A stretch of 64,000 nucleotides of DNA from DAHUYF01 sp963789275 (GCA_963789275.1 CAWBKF010000027.1:1-64000), one strand, 5' to 3'. Shown: positions 50,890 through 60,588, numbered from the stretch's first letter. Notes: a model not told the origin generated them from the sequence alone. Made by a program: numbers and translations.

Positions 50890-52350
50890 TCATCGCGTCG
50901 CCTCCGGCGCGAGGGGAACACGCCCCGACGCGCTGAACCAGGCTCCCAATGCCACCGCCGCGGCGTTGATCACGCCGAACGCGGCGAGCGCCACGGCCAG
51001 CGCGATGAAGACATGCGAGAGGTCGCCGTCCCAGCGCAGCACCAGCCAGCCGCCGCCGGCGGCGATCACCAGCCGCGCGGCATTGGCGAGCAGCGGCCAG
51101 AGCAGCCGCCCGGCGCCTTGCGAGGCGAAATAGAGCGCCATGCCGAGGCCGAACAGGCCATAGACCGGGCCGACGGTATGGAGATAGCGCGCTCCCGCAT
51201 CGAGCATCGCGGGATCGCTGTCGAACAGCCTGAGCCAGGCGCCCGGCGCCGCGGCGGCGGCGAGGCCGATGGTCTCGCTGAGCCCGGCGGCGATGGCGGC
51301 GCCGATCCAGGCGGCGCGGAGCGCGCGCTCGCGCTGTCCGGCGCCGATATTGGTGCCGACCATGGCAACGAGTGGGCCGCCAAGGCCGAAGACCAGCGGC
51401 ACCAGCAGGTATTCGAGGCGCGAGCCGGTGCCGTAGCCGGCGATCGCGCCGGCGCCGAAGCGGCCGACGAGGCCGGTTGCAATGGCGATCGTGAGGTTGG
51501 TCTGGACGGTGATCAGCGCGGCAACGGCGCCGACGCGCAGAATGTCGGCGAAGAGCGGCCAGCGCAAGCGCAGGCCGCGAAAGGCGAGGCGGACGACGCT
51601 CCGCCGCGAGCGCAGGTAGGCGGCGAGTACGAGGCTGCCGACGGCGTAATAAGCCAGCACCGCCACCGCGCCACCGGCGACGCCGAGATGCGGGAAGGGC
51701 CCCCAGCCGAAGATCAGGCACGGCGATAGCGGGATCAGCACCGCGACGCCGGCGCAGGTGACGATCGCCGGAAACGCCATGTTGCCGGTGCCGCGGATCA
51801 CATTGGCCAGCGAATTGAAGAGCCAGACCAGGATGGCGCCGGCGAAGATCACGTTGGAATAGGTCAGCGCCGCCGCCAGCGACGCGCCGCTGCCGCCCAT
51901 CGCGGCGTAGAGAAAGCGTCCGCCGGCCAGCAGCGCCAGCATGAAGACGAGCCCGAAGGCCAGCGCGATGGCGAGCGCATGCAGCACCAGCGCATCGGCA
52001 TCGGCGCGGCGCCCGGCGCCGAGTGTGCGCGCGATCGCCGAGGAGATGCCGCCGCCCATGGCGCCCGCCGACATCATCTGCATCAGCATCACCAGGGGAA
52101 ACACCAGCGCCACGCCGGCGAGCGGCGCGGTGCCGAGCTTGCCGATGAAATAGGTCTCGATCAGTCCGACCGATGCCTGCGCCAGCATCACCAGCACGTT
52201 GGGCGCGGCGAGCCGCAGCAAGGTGCCGGCGATCGGCGCCTCGAGCAGCCGGCGCGTCCTGGGATCGTAGCCCGACGGCGGGTGGCTCATCGCGCGGTCA
52301 GATCCGCCCGCGGCTTGCGGCATGGCGTCGATGAGCGTCGTCTCGGCCAT
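50890..52350 (-). CDS. MATE-family efflux transporter, 486 aa
   Basis: Twelve membrane segments in two related halves: the first begins APIAGTLLRLAAPNVLVMLA with IETYFIGKLGTAPLAGVAL, the second has GAVAALITVQTNLTIAIATG and GAGAIAGYGTGSRLEYLLVP. These are MATE patterns: proton- or sodium-driven export of cationic drugs and metabolites through the inner membrane. About 35 polar residues precede the first helix, and a start at 52290 is also possible. The PanE gene lies nine bases upstream on the same strand. Confidence 0.9.
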   Translation of the reverse strand: MAETTLIDAMPQAAGGSDRAMSHPPSGYDPRTRRLLEAPIAGTLLRLAAPNVLVMLAQASVGLIETYFIGKLGTAPLAGVALVFPLVMLMQMMSAGAMGGGISSAIARTLGAGRRADADALVLHALAIALAFGLVFMLALLAGGRFLYAAMGGSGASLAAALTYSNVIFAGAILVWLFNSLANVIRGTGNMAFPAIVTCAGVAVLIPLSPCLIFGWGPFPHLGVAGGAVAVLAYYAVGSLVLAAYLRSRRSVVRLAFRGLRLRWPLFADILRVGAVAALITVQTNLTIAIATGLVGRFGAGAIAGYGTGSRLEYLLVPLVFGLGGPLVAMVGTNIGAGQRERALRAAWIGAAIAAGLSETIGLAAAAAPGAWLRLFDSDPAMLDAGARYLHTVGPVYGLFGLGMALYFASQGAGRLLWPLLANAARLVIAAGGGWLVLRWDGDLSHVFIALAVALAAFGVINAAAVALGAWFSASGRVPLAPEATR

Positions 52351-52358
52351 CGCGGCGC

Positions 52359-53297
52359 CTAGGCCGCGGCAGCGCGCTCGCGCGCGCGGCGGGCTTCATA
52401 GGCTTTGACATGGGTGTAGGCGAGGCGCAGCGGCGAGCGCTCTGCTGCCGGCGTGCCGGCGCGGCGGAGGAGATCGTCGAGAATGTGCTCGGCTTCGACC
52501 GGCGCGCCGCGCTCGATGTCGCGCAGCATCGAAGCGGTGAGCGGCGAGCCCGGCGTGGTGAAGGTCTGCCGCATCCGCTCGAGAAAGCCGGCGCGCGGCG
52601 GGAAGCCCTGTGCGGCGGCGATGCCGGCGCATTCCTCGAACAGCGCCAGCGCGAGATCGGCGGCGCCGGCCGCGACGATGTCGCCGATCGCCGCACGCAT
52701 CAGGCAGGTGATGCCGGCGCCGGTGGCGATGAACACCCATTTCTCCCACATCTCCTGCAGGATCGTCTCGCTGAGCCGCGTCTCGAAGCGAGCACCCGAC
52801 AACGTCTCGACGATCGCCTCGGCGCGCGCGGAGCGGTGGCCGTCCGGCTCGCCGAAAGTGACGGTGTGGGTGTCATTGAGATGCAGGATTCGCCCCTCGG
52901 GATCGAGCGCCGTCGAGATCAAGCATTGGCCGCCAAGTACCGCACCGTCCCCGAAGTGTGCCGCGAGCACGTCGAGATGGCGCATGCCGTTGAGCAGCGG
53001 CAGGATCGCCGTTTGCGGTCCATCCGCCGGCGCGACCGATGCTATGGCGCCGTCGAGGTCGTAGGCCTTGCTGCTCAGCACCACCAGATCGACAGTGCGG
53101 CTGAGTGCGTCCTCGGTAACGGTCGGCGGCGCCGCGATATGGACATCGCCGAAGCGGCTGCGGATCGACAAGCCGGTCGCGGCGAGCGCTTCGGCGCGTC
53201 GCGGCCGCACCAGGAAGGTCACGTCGCGTCCGGCTTCCAGCAGCCGGCCGCCGAAATAGCCGCCGATCGCGCCGGCGCCCACCACCAGAATGCGCAT
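52359..53297 (-). CDS. Ketopantoate reductase family protein (PanE/ApbA), 312 aa
   Basis: The NADPH motif is ILVVGAGAIGGYFGGRLLEA. Catalytic Lys regions are VVLSSKAYDLDGAI and the C-terminal domain EMWEKWVFIATGAGITCLMR. The family reduces 2-dehydropantoate for pantothenate/CoA synthesis, but bacteria often carry extra copies with other substrates. Between a MATE exporter and a thiolase, an accessory role in acyl or keto-acid metabolism is possible. Length and motifs are intact. Confidence 0.88.
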   Translation of the reverse strand: MRILVVGAGAIGGYFGGRLLEAGRDVTFLVRPRRAEALAATGLSIRSRFGDVHIAAPPTVTEDALSRTVDLVVLSSKAYDLDGAIASVAPADGPQTAILPLLNGMRHLDVLAAHFGDGAVLGGQCLISTALDPEGRILHLNDTHTVTFGEPDGHRSARAEAIVETLSGARFETRLSETILQEMWEKWVFIATGAGITCLMRAAIGDIVAAGAADLALALFEECAGIAAAQGFPPRAGFLERMRQTFTTPGSPLTASMLRDIERGAPVEAEHILDDLLRRAGTPAAERSPLRLAYTHVKAYEARRARERAAAA

Positions 53298-53321
53298 GTC
53301 CCTCTCCCTATGGTGCGGCGC

Positions 53322-54512
53322 CTACGCCACGGTCTCGATCGCCAGCGCGATGCCTTGGCCGCCGCCGATGCACAGCGTTACGATGCCGCGCTTCAGCCCG
53401 TCGCGGCGCATCGAATGGATGAGGCGGGTGGTGAGCACGGCACCGGTGGCGCCGATCGGATGGCCATGGGCGATGGCGCCGCCCTCGACATTGACGATGT
53501 CCTCGGGCAGGCCGAGCTCGCGCGCCACCACGATGGCGATCGCCGCGAAAGCTTCGTTGATCTCGACGCGCTCGACGCTGCCGGTACCCCAGCCGGCGCG
53601 CTCGAGCGCCTGCTTCACCGCCGGAATGGGGCCGAGGCCGAACATCCCGGGCTCGACTGCGGCGATGCCGTAGGCAATGAGGCGGGCCGCCGGCATAATG
53701 CCGTGCCGCTCCGCCCAGGCTTCTTCGGCCAGCACCATCGCGGCGGCGCCGCTGTTCAGTCCCGGCGCGTTGCCCGCGGTGATGGTGCCGCCCTCGCGGA
53801 AGGCCGGCTTCAGCGCCGCCAACGCCTCCAGCGTGGTGCCCGGCCGGTTGTGCTCATCGGTCTCGAACAGGGTCGGGCCTTTGCGCGCATTGATCTCGAT
53901 CGGCGCGATCTCGCTCTTGAACTTGCCGGCCACCTGCGCGGCGGCGAAACGCAGTTGCGAGCGCAGCGCCCAGCGATCCTGCGCCTCGCGGCTGACCTGG
54001 AACTCGCGCACGAGATACTCGGTATGCCAACCCGACGCCTTGTCCGAAAACGCGTCATTGAGCCCATCGCGCAGCATGGCGTCGTAAAGCTGCCCGTCGC
54101 CCATGCGGTAGCCCCAGCGCCCGCGCTCCAGCAGGTAGGGCGCGAGGTCCATGTTCTCCATGCCGCCGGCAATCGCCGTGTCGAGCGAGCCCAGCAGGAT
54201 CTCCTGCGCCCCCGACACGATCGCCTGCGCGCCGGAGCCGCAGACGCGGTTCACTGTCATCGCCGGCACCGTCACCGGCAGACCGGCATGTATCGCGGCC
54301 TGGCGGCCGGGATTCATCTTGTTCCCGGCCTGGACGACATTGCCCATGACCACCGTGCCCACCGCCTCGGGCTTGAGGCCGGCGCGGGCGAGGCTGGCCT
54401 TGATCGCGACCGCGCCGAGATCGGGCGCGGCGATGTCCTTGAGGCTGCCGCCGAAGGTGCCGATCGCGGTGCGCAGCGGCGCCGCGAGAATGACCGAGCG
54501 TCGTGACGTCAT
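53322..54512 (-). CDS. Acetyl-CoA acetyltransferase (thiolase), 396 aa
   Basis: Nucleophile Cys lies in TVNRVCGSGAQAIVSGAQEI, the active-site His in GGAIAHGHPIGATGAVL, and the second Cys in GIVTLCIGGGQGIALA. It condenses two acyl-CoA (biosynthetic) or cleaves 3-ketoacyl-CoA (degradative). GGAGGG precedes ATG 54512. It is divergent from a MarR regulator across a 12-bp palindrome, so expression is probably ligand-controlled. Length is normal. Confidence 0.92.
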   Translation of the reverse strand: MTSRRSVILAAPLRTAIGTFGGSLKDIAAPDLGAVAIKASLARAGLKPEAVGTVVMGNVVQAGNKMNPGRQAAIHAGLPVTVPAMTVNRVCGSGAQAIVSGAQEILLGSLDTAIAGGMENMDLAPYLLERGRWGYRMGDGQLYDAMLRDGLNDAFSDKASGWHTEYLVREFQVSREAQDRWALRSQLRFAAAQVAGKFKSEIAPIEINARKGPTLFETDEHNRPGTTLEALAALKPAFREGGTITAGNAPGLNSGAAAMVLAEEAWAERHGIMPAARLIAYGIAAVEPGMFGLGPIPAVKQALERAGWGTGSVERVEINEAFAAIAIVVARELGLPEDIVNVEGGAIAHGHPIGATGAVLTTRLIHSMRRDGLKRGIVTLCIGGGQGIALAIETVA

Positions 54513-54574
54513 GGCAAGACCCTCCTTCGTCCAACCGGGCCGGCCGATCGACGGCCCGGCGCGCGGTTGACTTA

Positions 54575-54586
54575 AGCGTATACGCT
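54575..54586. promoter_or_regulatory. 12-bp palindrome, MarR operator candidate
   Basis: AGCGTATACGCT is a perfect palindrome between the thiolase and marR starts. A related half-site, AAGCGTGCATATGC read on the minus strand, follows within 25 bp. Both fit a MarR dimer controlling the two divergent genes. Confidence 0.6.
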
Positions 54587-54633
54587 CCTATATGAGGGCA
54601 TATGCACGCTTGTCAAGCGACAGGGGGTCAGCG

Positions 54634-55083
54634 ATGCCGGACGAGAGCCAGGGAGAGGCCGAGATCTGCAATTGCCTGGCGGTGCGCCAGGCAGCGCGCC
54701 ATGTCAGCCAGTTCTATGATCAGTGCCTGGCGCCGGCGGGACTGCGCACCACGCAGTATTCGATCCTGATGAAGCTGAAGCGGCTGGGGCCGATGACGAT
54801 CAACGCGCTCGCCGAGCGCATGGTGATGGACCGCACCACGCTGGGGCGCAACATCCTGCCGCTGCAGCGCGAAGGGCTCATCGCCGTAGCGAAAGGCAGT
54901 GCCGACCGGCGCCGCAAGGAGCTGCGGCTGACGGAAGCTGGCGCCGCGCGGCTGCGCGCCGGCCGCGCCGGATGGGCCGAGGCGCAGGCGCGGTTCGAGA
55001 CGGTGTTCGGCGCCAAGCGCAGCGCCGAGCTGCGCGCCCTGCTGCATGCGGTCGCGGCAAGCGATCTCGCCGGCGCTGCCTGA
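54634..55083 (+). CDS. MarR-family transcriptional regulator, 149 aa
   Basis: The winged helix is visible: LRTTQYSILMKLKRLGPMTI, the recognition helix AERMVMDRTTLGRNILPLQR, and the wing GSADRRRKELRLTEAGAARL. ATG 54634 has AGGGGGTC upstream and is preferred to 54592, which lies inside the operator-like region. It probably represses the divergent thiolase operon (thiolase, panE, MATE). Confidence 0.9.
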   Translation: MPDESQGEAEICNCLAVRQAARHVSQFYDQCLAPAGLRTTQYSILMKLKRLGPMTINALAERMVMDRTTLGRNILPLQREGLIAVAKGSADRRRKELRLTEAGAARLRAGRAGWAEAQARFETVFGAKRSAELRALLHAVAASDLAGAA

Positions 55084-55087
55084 GGAG

Positions 55088-55780
55088 CTATTCCGCCGCG
55101 AGCTCTGCCGTCTCGACGAATTGCGAGACCCATTTCTTGCGGCGTTTCAGCGCCTCGCGGTACATCGCCTCGAATTCGGCCGGCGGAAAGGAATGGGTCG
55201 ACGCGCGGTCCAGCAGCGCTTCGGTCCAAGCCTTAACGCGCGGGAATTGCTCGAAACGGCCGAGCCGCTTCACCCGGTCGAGGAAGACATAGCGCTGCAG
55301 GAAGGGCGCATAGGCCGCATCCACCAGTGAATATCCGGCGCCGTTGAAGAAGGGGCCGGCACCTTGCGTCGCCAGCGCCCGCTCGAGCCGCTCGAACGCG
55401 ACCGGCAGGCCGGCAGCCGCCTTGGCGTAGTCGGCCTCGCTATCGGCATAAGCGGTCGCGGTCACCGCCGCGGCAAAGCTCGGCACGTAGTCGGTCCACG
55501 CGCGGTTGACGGCGCGCGCGACGGGATCCTCGGGATGGAGCCGCGGCGCGATCGTCTCGTCGAGATATTCGGCGATGGCATTCGATTCGAACAGCGACAC
55601 CGTGTCGTCGACGCGCAGCACCGGTACCTTCTTGTGCGGCGAGATCGCAAGGAACCAGTCCGGGCGGTTGTCGGGGTCGATGTGGCGGAACTCGAAGTCG
55701 ACCCGCTTCTCGCGCAGCACGATCGCCGCGCGCTGCACCCAGGGGCAGGTCTTGAAGCTGACCAGCAGATATCGTGCCAT
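55088..55780 (-). CDS. Glutathione S-transferase family protein, 230 aa
   Basis: Start 55780 is fixed by GGAGG. The N-terminal thioredoxin-like domain has SFKTCPWVQRAAIVLREKRV with a CPWxQR site (Cys as candidate catalytic residue, as in Omega/glutaredoxin-like GSTs), KKVPVLRVDDTVSLFESNAI, and the C-terminal helical domain YSLVDAAYAPFLQRY. It acts in the cytoplasm on thiol adducts. It is convergent with the MarR gene, ending five bases from it. Confidence 0.9.
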   Translation of the reverse strand: MARYLLVSFKTCPWVQRAAIVLREKRVDFEFRHIDPDNRPDWFLAISPHKKVPVLRVDDTVSLFESNAIAEYLDETIAPRLHPEDPVARAVNRAWTDYVPSFAAAVTATAYADSEADYAKAAAGLPVAFERLERALATQGAGPFFNGAGYSLVDAAYAPFLQRYVFLDRVKRLGRFEQFPRVKAWTEALLDRASTHSFPPAEFEAMYREALKRRKKWVSQFVETAELAAE

Positions 55781-55832
55781 GGTGTCCTCCGGCGTTTGCC
55801 GGGGCATGGTGGCATGCCCGGGTTGGGCGTTC

Positions 55833-55998
55833 CTACCGAAATCGATGCTGCTCTTCGCGCAGCGCCCGCAGCGTCAGGAAGGGCGTCATGCCGCAGAGCA
55901 GGCTGATCACGGCAAAGCCGATCACGAGATCGTAGCCGCCGCTCCAATCATGCAGCAACCCGCCGGCCCAGGAGCCGATCGCGCGGCCGACGCCGGAG
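55833..55998 (-). pseudogene. C-terminal relic of an MFS transporter
   Basis: The minus strand reads GSGVGRAIGSWAGGLLHDWS, GGYDLVIGFAVISLLCGMTP, FLTLRALREEQHRFR and a stop at 55833-55835: the last two helices of a major-facilitator protein. Upstream (about 55998) the reading frame continues into unrelated sequence, so the first ten helices are gone. The truncation lies just before the DUF1275 gene. Confidence 0.6.
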
Positions 55999-56063
55999 CC
56001 GCGTGCTTTGAGGCGGCGACGACGCTGGGTATCCTTGCGCGGCGCATCACGAGGAGCGGTCCC

Positions 56064-56756
56064 ATGGCGGATGACTTGCAGCGCAAAGCGGCTTTCGATG
56101 ACAGGGTCCCGACACTGGCGCTGCTGGCTTTCGCCTCAGCCAGCACCGATGTGCTGAGCTTTCTTGCGCTCAACGAGGTCTTCACCTCCGCCATGACCGG
56201 CACCACCGCGCTCCTCGGCATGGCGCTGGGGCAGGGGCGGGCGCTCGCCGCGGCGCGGGCGCTGCTGGCGCTGCTGGGCTTCGTCCTCGGCGTCGTCGCC
56301 GGCACGCTGGCGCGTGGGCCCGACGACCATCCGCGCGCGCTCGCCGCGGTCCTCGGCGTCGAAGCGCTGTGCCTCGGCCTCTTCGCGGTGCTGTGGTATG
56401 CCCTCGATCGGCCCGCCGGAAACGCCATCGTCTATCTGCTGATCTTTCTTTCGGCACTGGGCATGGGGGTGCAGATCATCGCCGCGCGGCAGGTCAATCT
56501 GCCGGGAATACCGACCATCGTCTTCACCAGCACGCTGGCCAGCATCGTCATGATGGCGACCGATGCCGCCGCGCGCCGCCGGCCGTTGCCGGTTGACGCG
56601 CGGCACCAAGGCGCGGTGTTCGTGACATATCTCGCCGCCGCGGTGTTTGCGGGGTGGCTGGCGTCGCGCAATCCCGGCGTTCTCGTCCTGCTGCCGCTCG
56701 GCGCTGTGCTGGCCGCGCTCGCGCTGCAGCTTGCACCGGCGCCAGCGAAAGGTTGA
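56064..56756 (+). CDS. DUF1275 (YoaK-type) membrane protein, 230 aa
   Basis: Six hydrophobic segments are seen, with the family features LLAFASASTDVLSFLALNEV, FTSAMTGTTALLGMALGQGR and IVFTSTLASIVMMATDAA. These proteins lie in the inner membrane; some have a SulP/transport-like fold, but the substrate is unknown. GGAGC lies before ATG 56064. The end of the gene is close to the following transporter on the same strand. Confidence 0.85.
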   Translation: MADDLQRKAAFDDRVPTLALLAFASASTDVLSFLALNEVFTSAMTGTTALLGMALGQGRALAAARALLALLGFVLGVVAGTLARGPDDHPRALAAVLGVEALCLGLFAVLWYALDRPAGNAIVYLLIFLSALGMGVQIIAARQVNLPGIPTIVFTSTLASIVMMATDAAARRRPLPVDARHQGAVFVTYLAAAVFAGWLASRNPGVLVLLPLGAVLAALALQLAPAPAKG

Positions 56757-56859
56757 GCGGCGGCGCTGGCGCGGCGAAAGCAGGGATTGCGCCGCGGCCG
56801 CCGGCCCCCTACATCCTGGCCCACCCCGAGCAATTCCCCCCGCCAGAGACCCATCCCAC

Positions 56860-58084
56860 CTGATCGCGCCGCCGCCTTCCGCCATCGCCCCGTCCCGGCG
56901 CACCGAACTCGTCCTCATCCTGGGCGGGCTCAGCGCGTTTGCGCCCTTGGCGACCGACATGTACCTGCCGGCGATGCCGCAGCTGGAACGGGTCTTCGCC
57001 ACGGACGCGGCGCGGGTGCAATGGACGCTGGCGGCGTTCTTTCTGGGGTTCGCGCTGGGCCAGGCGTTCTACGGGCCGGTGGCCGACCGCTACGGCCGCA
57101 AGCCGTCGCTCTATGTCGGGCTCGCGCTCTATATCGGCGCCTCGATCGGCTGCGCGCTGGCGCCCGGCATCGGCCTGCTCACGGCCTTCCGCTTCCTGGA
57201 GGCGATCGGCGCCTGCGCCGGCGCGGTGGTCGCGCGCGCGGTGGTCAGCGACCTCTTCACCGGCCAGGAGGCGGCGCGGCTTTTCACCGCACTGATGGTG
57301 GTCATGGGGGTGGCGCCGATCGTGGCGCCGCTGATCGGCAGCTATCTGCTGCTGTGGTTCGACTGGCCGGTCATCTTCTGGGTGCTCGCGGCCTTCGGCG
57401 TTGCCTGCCTGCTGGCGGTCTGGCTCAGGCTGCCCGAGACGCATCGGACGGAGAGCGTGCGCTCGCTCGCGCTCGGCTCGGTGGTGACGCGTTATCTGTT
57501 GCTGCTGTTCGACCGGCGCTATCTCGGATATGCGCTCTCCGGCGCCGCCAGCATGGCCGGCATGTTCGCTTATATCGCCGGCTCGCCTTTCGTCTTCATC
57601 ACGCTGCATCACCTGACGCCGCAGCACTATGCCTGGCTCTTCGGCGCCAATGCCTTCGGCATCGCGCTCGCCTCGCGGATCAACCATGCGCTGCTGCGCC
57701 GCTACAGCGCCGACGCGCTGCTTGTCGGCGCCAGCGCGGTGCAGGCGGCGGCGGGCGGTGCTGTTGGCGGCGGCCGTGACCGGCGCCGGCGGGGCGCCGG
57801 GGCTGGCGGTGCCGCTCTTCCTTTACGTCGCCTGCGTCGGCATCGTCACCCCCAACTCCGTGGCGCTCGCCATGGCGCCGCACCGCCAGACTGCCGGCGT
57901 CGCCTCGGCGCTGCTCGGCGTGCTGCAATTCGGGCTGGCGACGGCCGCGGCGGCGCTGGTCGGCGTCTTGCACAGCGCCAGCGCGCGGCCGATGGCCGCG
58001 CTCATCCTCGGCTTCGGCCTGCTTGGCCTCGTGCTGCGCTATCTCATGGTCGGCCGGGTGGCGCCGGATCCGAACGCCGACTGA
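56860..58084 (+). pseudogene. Bcr/CflA-type MFS drug transporter with a frameshift
   Basis: The first ten helices show Bcr/CflA features: LGGLSAFAPLATDMYLPAMP, GPVADRYGRKPSLYVGLALY and RFLEAIGACAGAVVARAVVS. Near 57753 a GGG run carries one base too many, and the natural ending (LLAAAVTGAGGAPGLAVPLF, then LGVLQFGLATAAAALVGVLH) lies in the next frame to TGA at 58084. The start is unclear: the frame is open upstream but has no good ATG; a CTG at 56860 marks where similarity begins. It is a likely indel error or pseudogene. Confidence 0.75.
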
Positions 58085-58085
58085 C

Positions 58086-59975
58086 TCAGATCGAGATCTC
58101 GCGCCCGATCTCGACCACCGCGTCGCGCGGCAGCTTGAAATAGTCGGTGACATGCGAGGAGTTGCGCTGCATCACGGCGAACAGCATCTCGACCCAGCGC
58201 GGCAGGCCCTGGTGATCCTCGCGCGCCACCACCGTCTCGTGGCCGACGTAATAGGTGACATCGGCCTGGTTGATGGTACAGCCCCCGGCACGGGCTTGCG
58301 CCAGCAAGGTCGGAATGTCGGGCCGCTCCATGAAGCCGTAGCGTGCGGTGGCGCGCCAGAAATTGGGCGCCAGCTGCGCCACGCTGAGCCGCGTGCCGGC
58401 GCTGACCCACGGCACGGACTCGGTCACGACGGTGAGCACGAACAGCCGCTCATGCAGCGCGCGGTTGTGTTTCAGATGCCAGACCATGACCGGCGGCGCG
58501 TCATGCTGCGTCCGCGTCAGGAACACGGCGGTCCCGGGGACGCGCGGCACCTTGCGCTCGGCGATCTTCGCCATGAAGGTGGCGATCGGCATCGCCGTCT
58601 CCTGCATCCGCAAGGCGACAGCATGCGCGCCGAGATGCCAGACCACCATGGTGCCGTAGACCAGCGCCGCCAGGATCAGCGGGACATAGCCGCCATCGCC
58701 GACCTTCGCCAGATTGGCGGCGACGAACCCGGCATCAACGATGACGAAGATGCCGGCGACCAGCCCGGCAGCGGCCAGGGGCCAGCGCCAGATCTCGCGC
58801 ATGGCGATGAACAGCAGCACCGAGGTCATCAGCATGGTCGCTGAGACGGCGATGCCGTAAGCCGCCGCCAGATTGTCCGACTTGCCGAAGCCGATAGTCA
58901 GGCCGAGCGTCACCAGCATCAGCAGCCAGTTGACCGGCCCGACATAGATCTGGCCAAAGCCTTCTTCCGAGGTCTGCGTGATCTGGAGGCGCGGCAGCCA
59001 GCCGAGCTGGATCGCCTGCCGCGTCATCGAGAAGGCGCCGGTGATGATCGACTGGCTGGCGATGATGGTCGCGACCGTCGCCAGCAGCACCAGCGGCATC
59101 AGCGCCCCCGGCGGGCAGAGGCGATAGAAGATGTTGCCGGAGGTCGGCGCGCCTTCGAGCACGAGCGCGGCCTGGCCGGCGTAGTTGATGACCAGGCTGG
59201 GGAAGACCAGCGCGGACCAGGCGAGGCGGATCGGCTTGGCGCCGAAATGGCCCATATCGGCGTAAAGCGCCTCGGCGCCGGTGACGCAGAGGAAGACGCC
59301 ACCGAGCACGAGAAAGCCGGTAACGCCGCCCGACAGCAGGTAGTAGAGACCGTAGCGCGGATCGAGCGCCACCAGCACGGCGGGATGCTGCCAGATCCCG
59401 CTGAGCCCGAGCAGCGCGATGACCAGGAACCACAGCGCCATGACCGGGCCGAACGCCCGGCCGATCCGCGCCGTGCCTTGCGGCTGGATGGCGAAGAGCA
59501 CCACCAGGACCACGACCGCTACCGGCAGGATGTACGGGTGGAAGGCGGGGGTGGCGATTTCGAGCCCTTCCAATGCCGAGAGCACGGAGATCGCCGGGGT
59601 GATCGCGCCGTCGCCATAGATCAGCGCTGCGCCCAGGAGGCCGACGGCGATGATCGCAGGCCGGTGCTGGCGCTTGACGCCGAGCAGCGACATGAGCGCG
59701 AGGATGCCGCCTTCCCCGTCATTGTCGACGCGCATGGCGACGGAAACGTATTTGACCGTGGTGACGATGATCAGCGTCCAGACCACCAGCGACAGCGCGC
59801 CAAGCGTCGCGGCGCGGTCGGGATGGCCGCCGGTCAGGTCGAGGACCGTCTTGAGGGTGTAGAGCGGGCTCGTGCCGATGTCGCCGAACACGACGCCCAG
59901 GGCGGAAAGGCCGAGCGCCGGCAGGCTCGATGTCAGTTGGCGCCGCCCAGCGGGGTCTAAAATGGTGTCGGTCAA
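58086..59975 (-). CDS. kup: Kup-type potassium uptake protein, 629 aa
   Basis: The family start ALGLSALGVVFGDIGTSPLY is followed by about twelve membrane segments, including GDGAITPAISVLSALEGLEI and EALYADMGHFGAKPIRLAWS, and a cytoplasmic C-terminal part of about 190 residues. Kup moves K+ together with H+ into the cell and matters at low pH or high osmolarity. Length is normal. The start is TTG at 59975. It ends two bases from the convergent MFS gene. Confidence 0.94.
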   Translation of the reverse strand: MTDTILDPAGRRQLTSSLPALGLSALGVVFGDIGTSPLYTLKTVLDLTGGHPDRAATLGALSLVVWTLIIVTTVKYVSVAMRVDNDGEGGILALMSLLGVKRQHRPAIIAVGLLGAALIYGDGAITPAISVLSALEGLEIATPAFHPYILPVAVVVLVVLFAIQPQGTARIGRAFGPVMALWFLVIALLGLSGIWQHPAVLVALDPRYGLYYLLSGGVTGFLVLGGVFLCVTGAEALYADMGHFGAKPIRLAWSALVFPSLVINYAGQAALVLEGAPTSGNIFYRLCPPGALMPLVLLATVATIIASQSIITGAFSMTRQAIQLGWLPRLQITQTSEEGFGQIYVGPVNWLLMLVTLGLTIGFGKSDNLAAAYGIAVSATMLMTSVLLFIAMREIWRWPLAAAGLVAGIFVIVDAGFVAANLAKVGDGGYVPLILAALVYGTMVVWHLGAHAVALRMQETAMPIATFMAKIAERKVPRVPGTAVFLTRTQHDAPPVMVWHLKHNRALHERLFVLTVVTESVPWVSAGTRLSVAQLAPNFWRATARYGFMERPDIPTLLAQARAGGCTINQADVTYYVGHETVVAREDHQGLPRWVEMLFAVMQRNSSHVTDYFKLPRDAVVEIGREISI

Positions 59976-60090
59976 GGGCCCGTCGATCCCCGCTGCTCAG
60001 GAAACGCGACGGGCAGCATAACCGATGGCGCGTTACAATGCTGTTAGAAGCGCGAGGGGACGGACGAAACGGTGTCGCCGACCGCGCAGG

Positions 60091-60555
60091 TTACGGCATG
60101 ATGTGCCAGGTCATCGCATTGCGCGCCTGGCAATCGGTGGCGGAGCCGTAGCCGTCGAGGGTGATGACGACATCGCCTTCGATGCGGCGCGCCAGCCGGC
60201 GCGCTTCGAGACAGGTCTCACGGTCGAGATCGGCGAGGACAACCGCTACTTCGGCGGGAAAGTGCGCGGGCTCGACGCGAAAGTCGCGGCCGGCGAAATG
60301 CCGGCCGACCGCGAGCTGCACCTGCTCGGCGTTGCGGCTCCACGGCAGCGCCGCGGCCTCGTCGGCCGCTGCCGTCAGCGCGCTGCGGATCGATTGCGCC
60401 GGCGTCTGCAGCACGTCGGAGAGCTGATACCCGGCAGCGATCAGCATCGCCGCCGCGGCCAGCAGCCGCACGCGATGCGGCGTGCGTGCGAACGCCGTCT
60501 TTGCGGCTATGCGGATCGAGACAGGCAAAGGCGCCTGCAGCGAGATCATCGACAT
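60091..60555 (-). CDS. Hypothetical membrane-anchored protein, 154 aa
   Basis: From ATG 60555 there is one hydrophobic segment (RVRLLAAAAMLIAAGYQLSD) near residues 25-45, then a soluble part with AEVAVVLADLDRETCLEARR and DGYGSATDCQARNAMTWHI, holding two Cys that may pair. It is probably anchored facing the periplasm. No family is recognised. A longer start at 60588 is possible. Confidence 0.55.
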   Translation of the reverse strand: MSMISLQAPLPVSIRIAAKTAFARTPHRVRLLAAAAMLIAAGYQLSDVLQTPAQSIRSALTAAADEAAALPWSRNAEQVQLAVGRHFAGRDFRVEPAHFPAEVAVVLADLDRETCLEARRLARRIEGDVVITLDGYGSATDCQARNAMTWHIMP

Positions 60556-60588
60556 TCCGAAGCCTCTGGAACTTGTCCTGGGAAACAA

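Noticed and set aside
52410..54506. 698-codon open frame on the plus strand
   Set aside because: It runs antisense to the PanE and thiolase genes, is Arg/Asp/His-rich, and has no domain; a GC-driven shadow.
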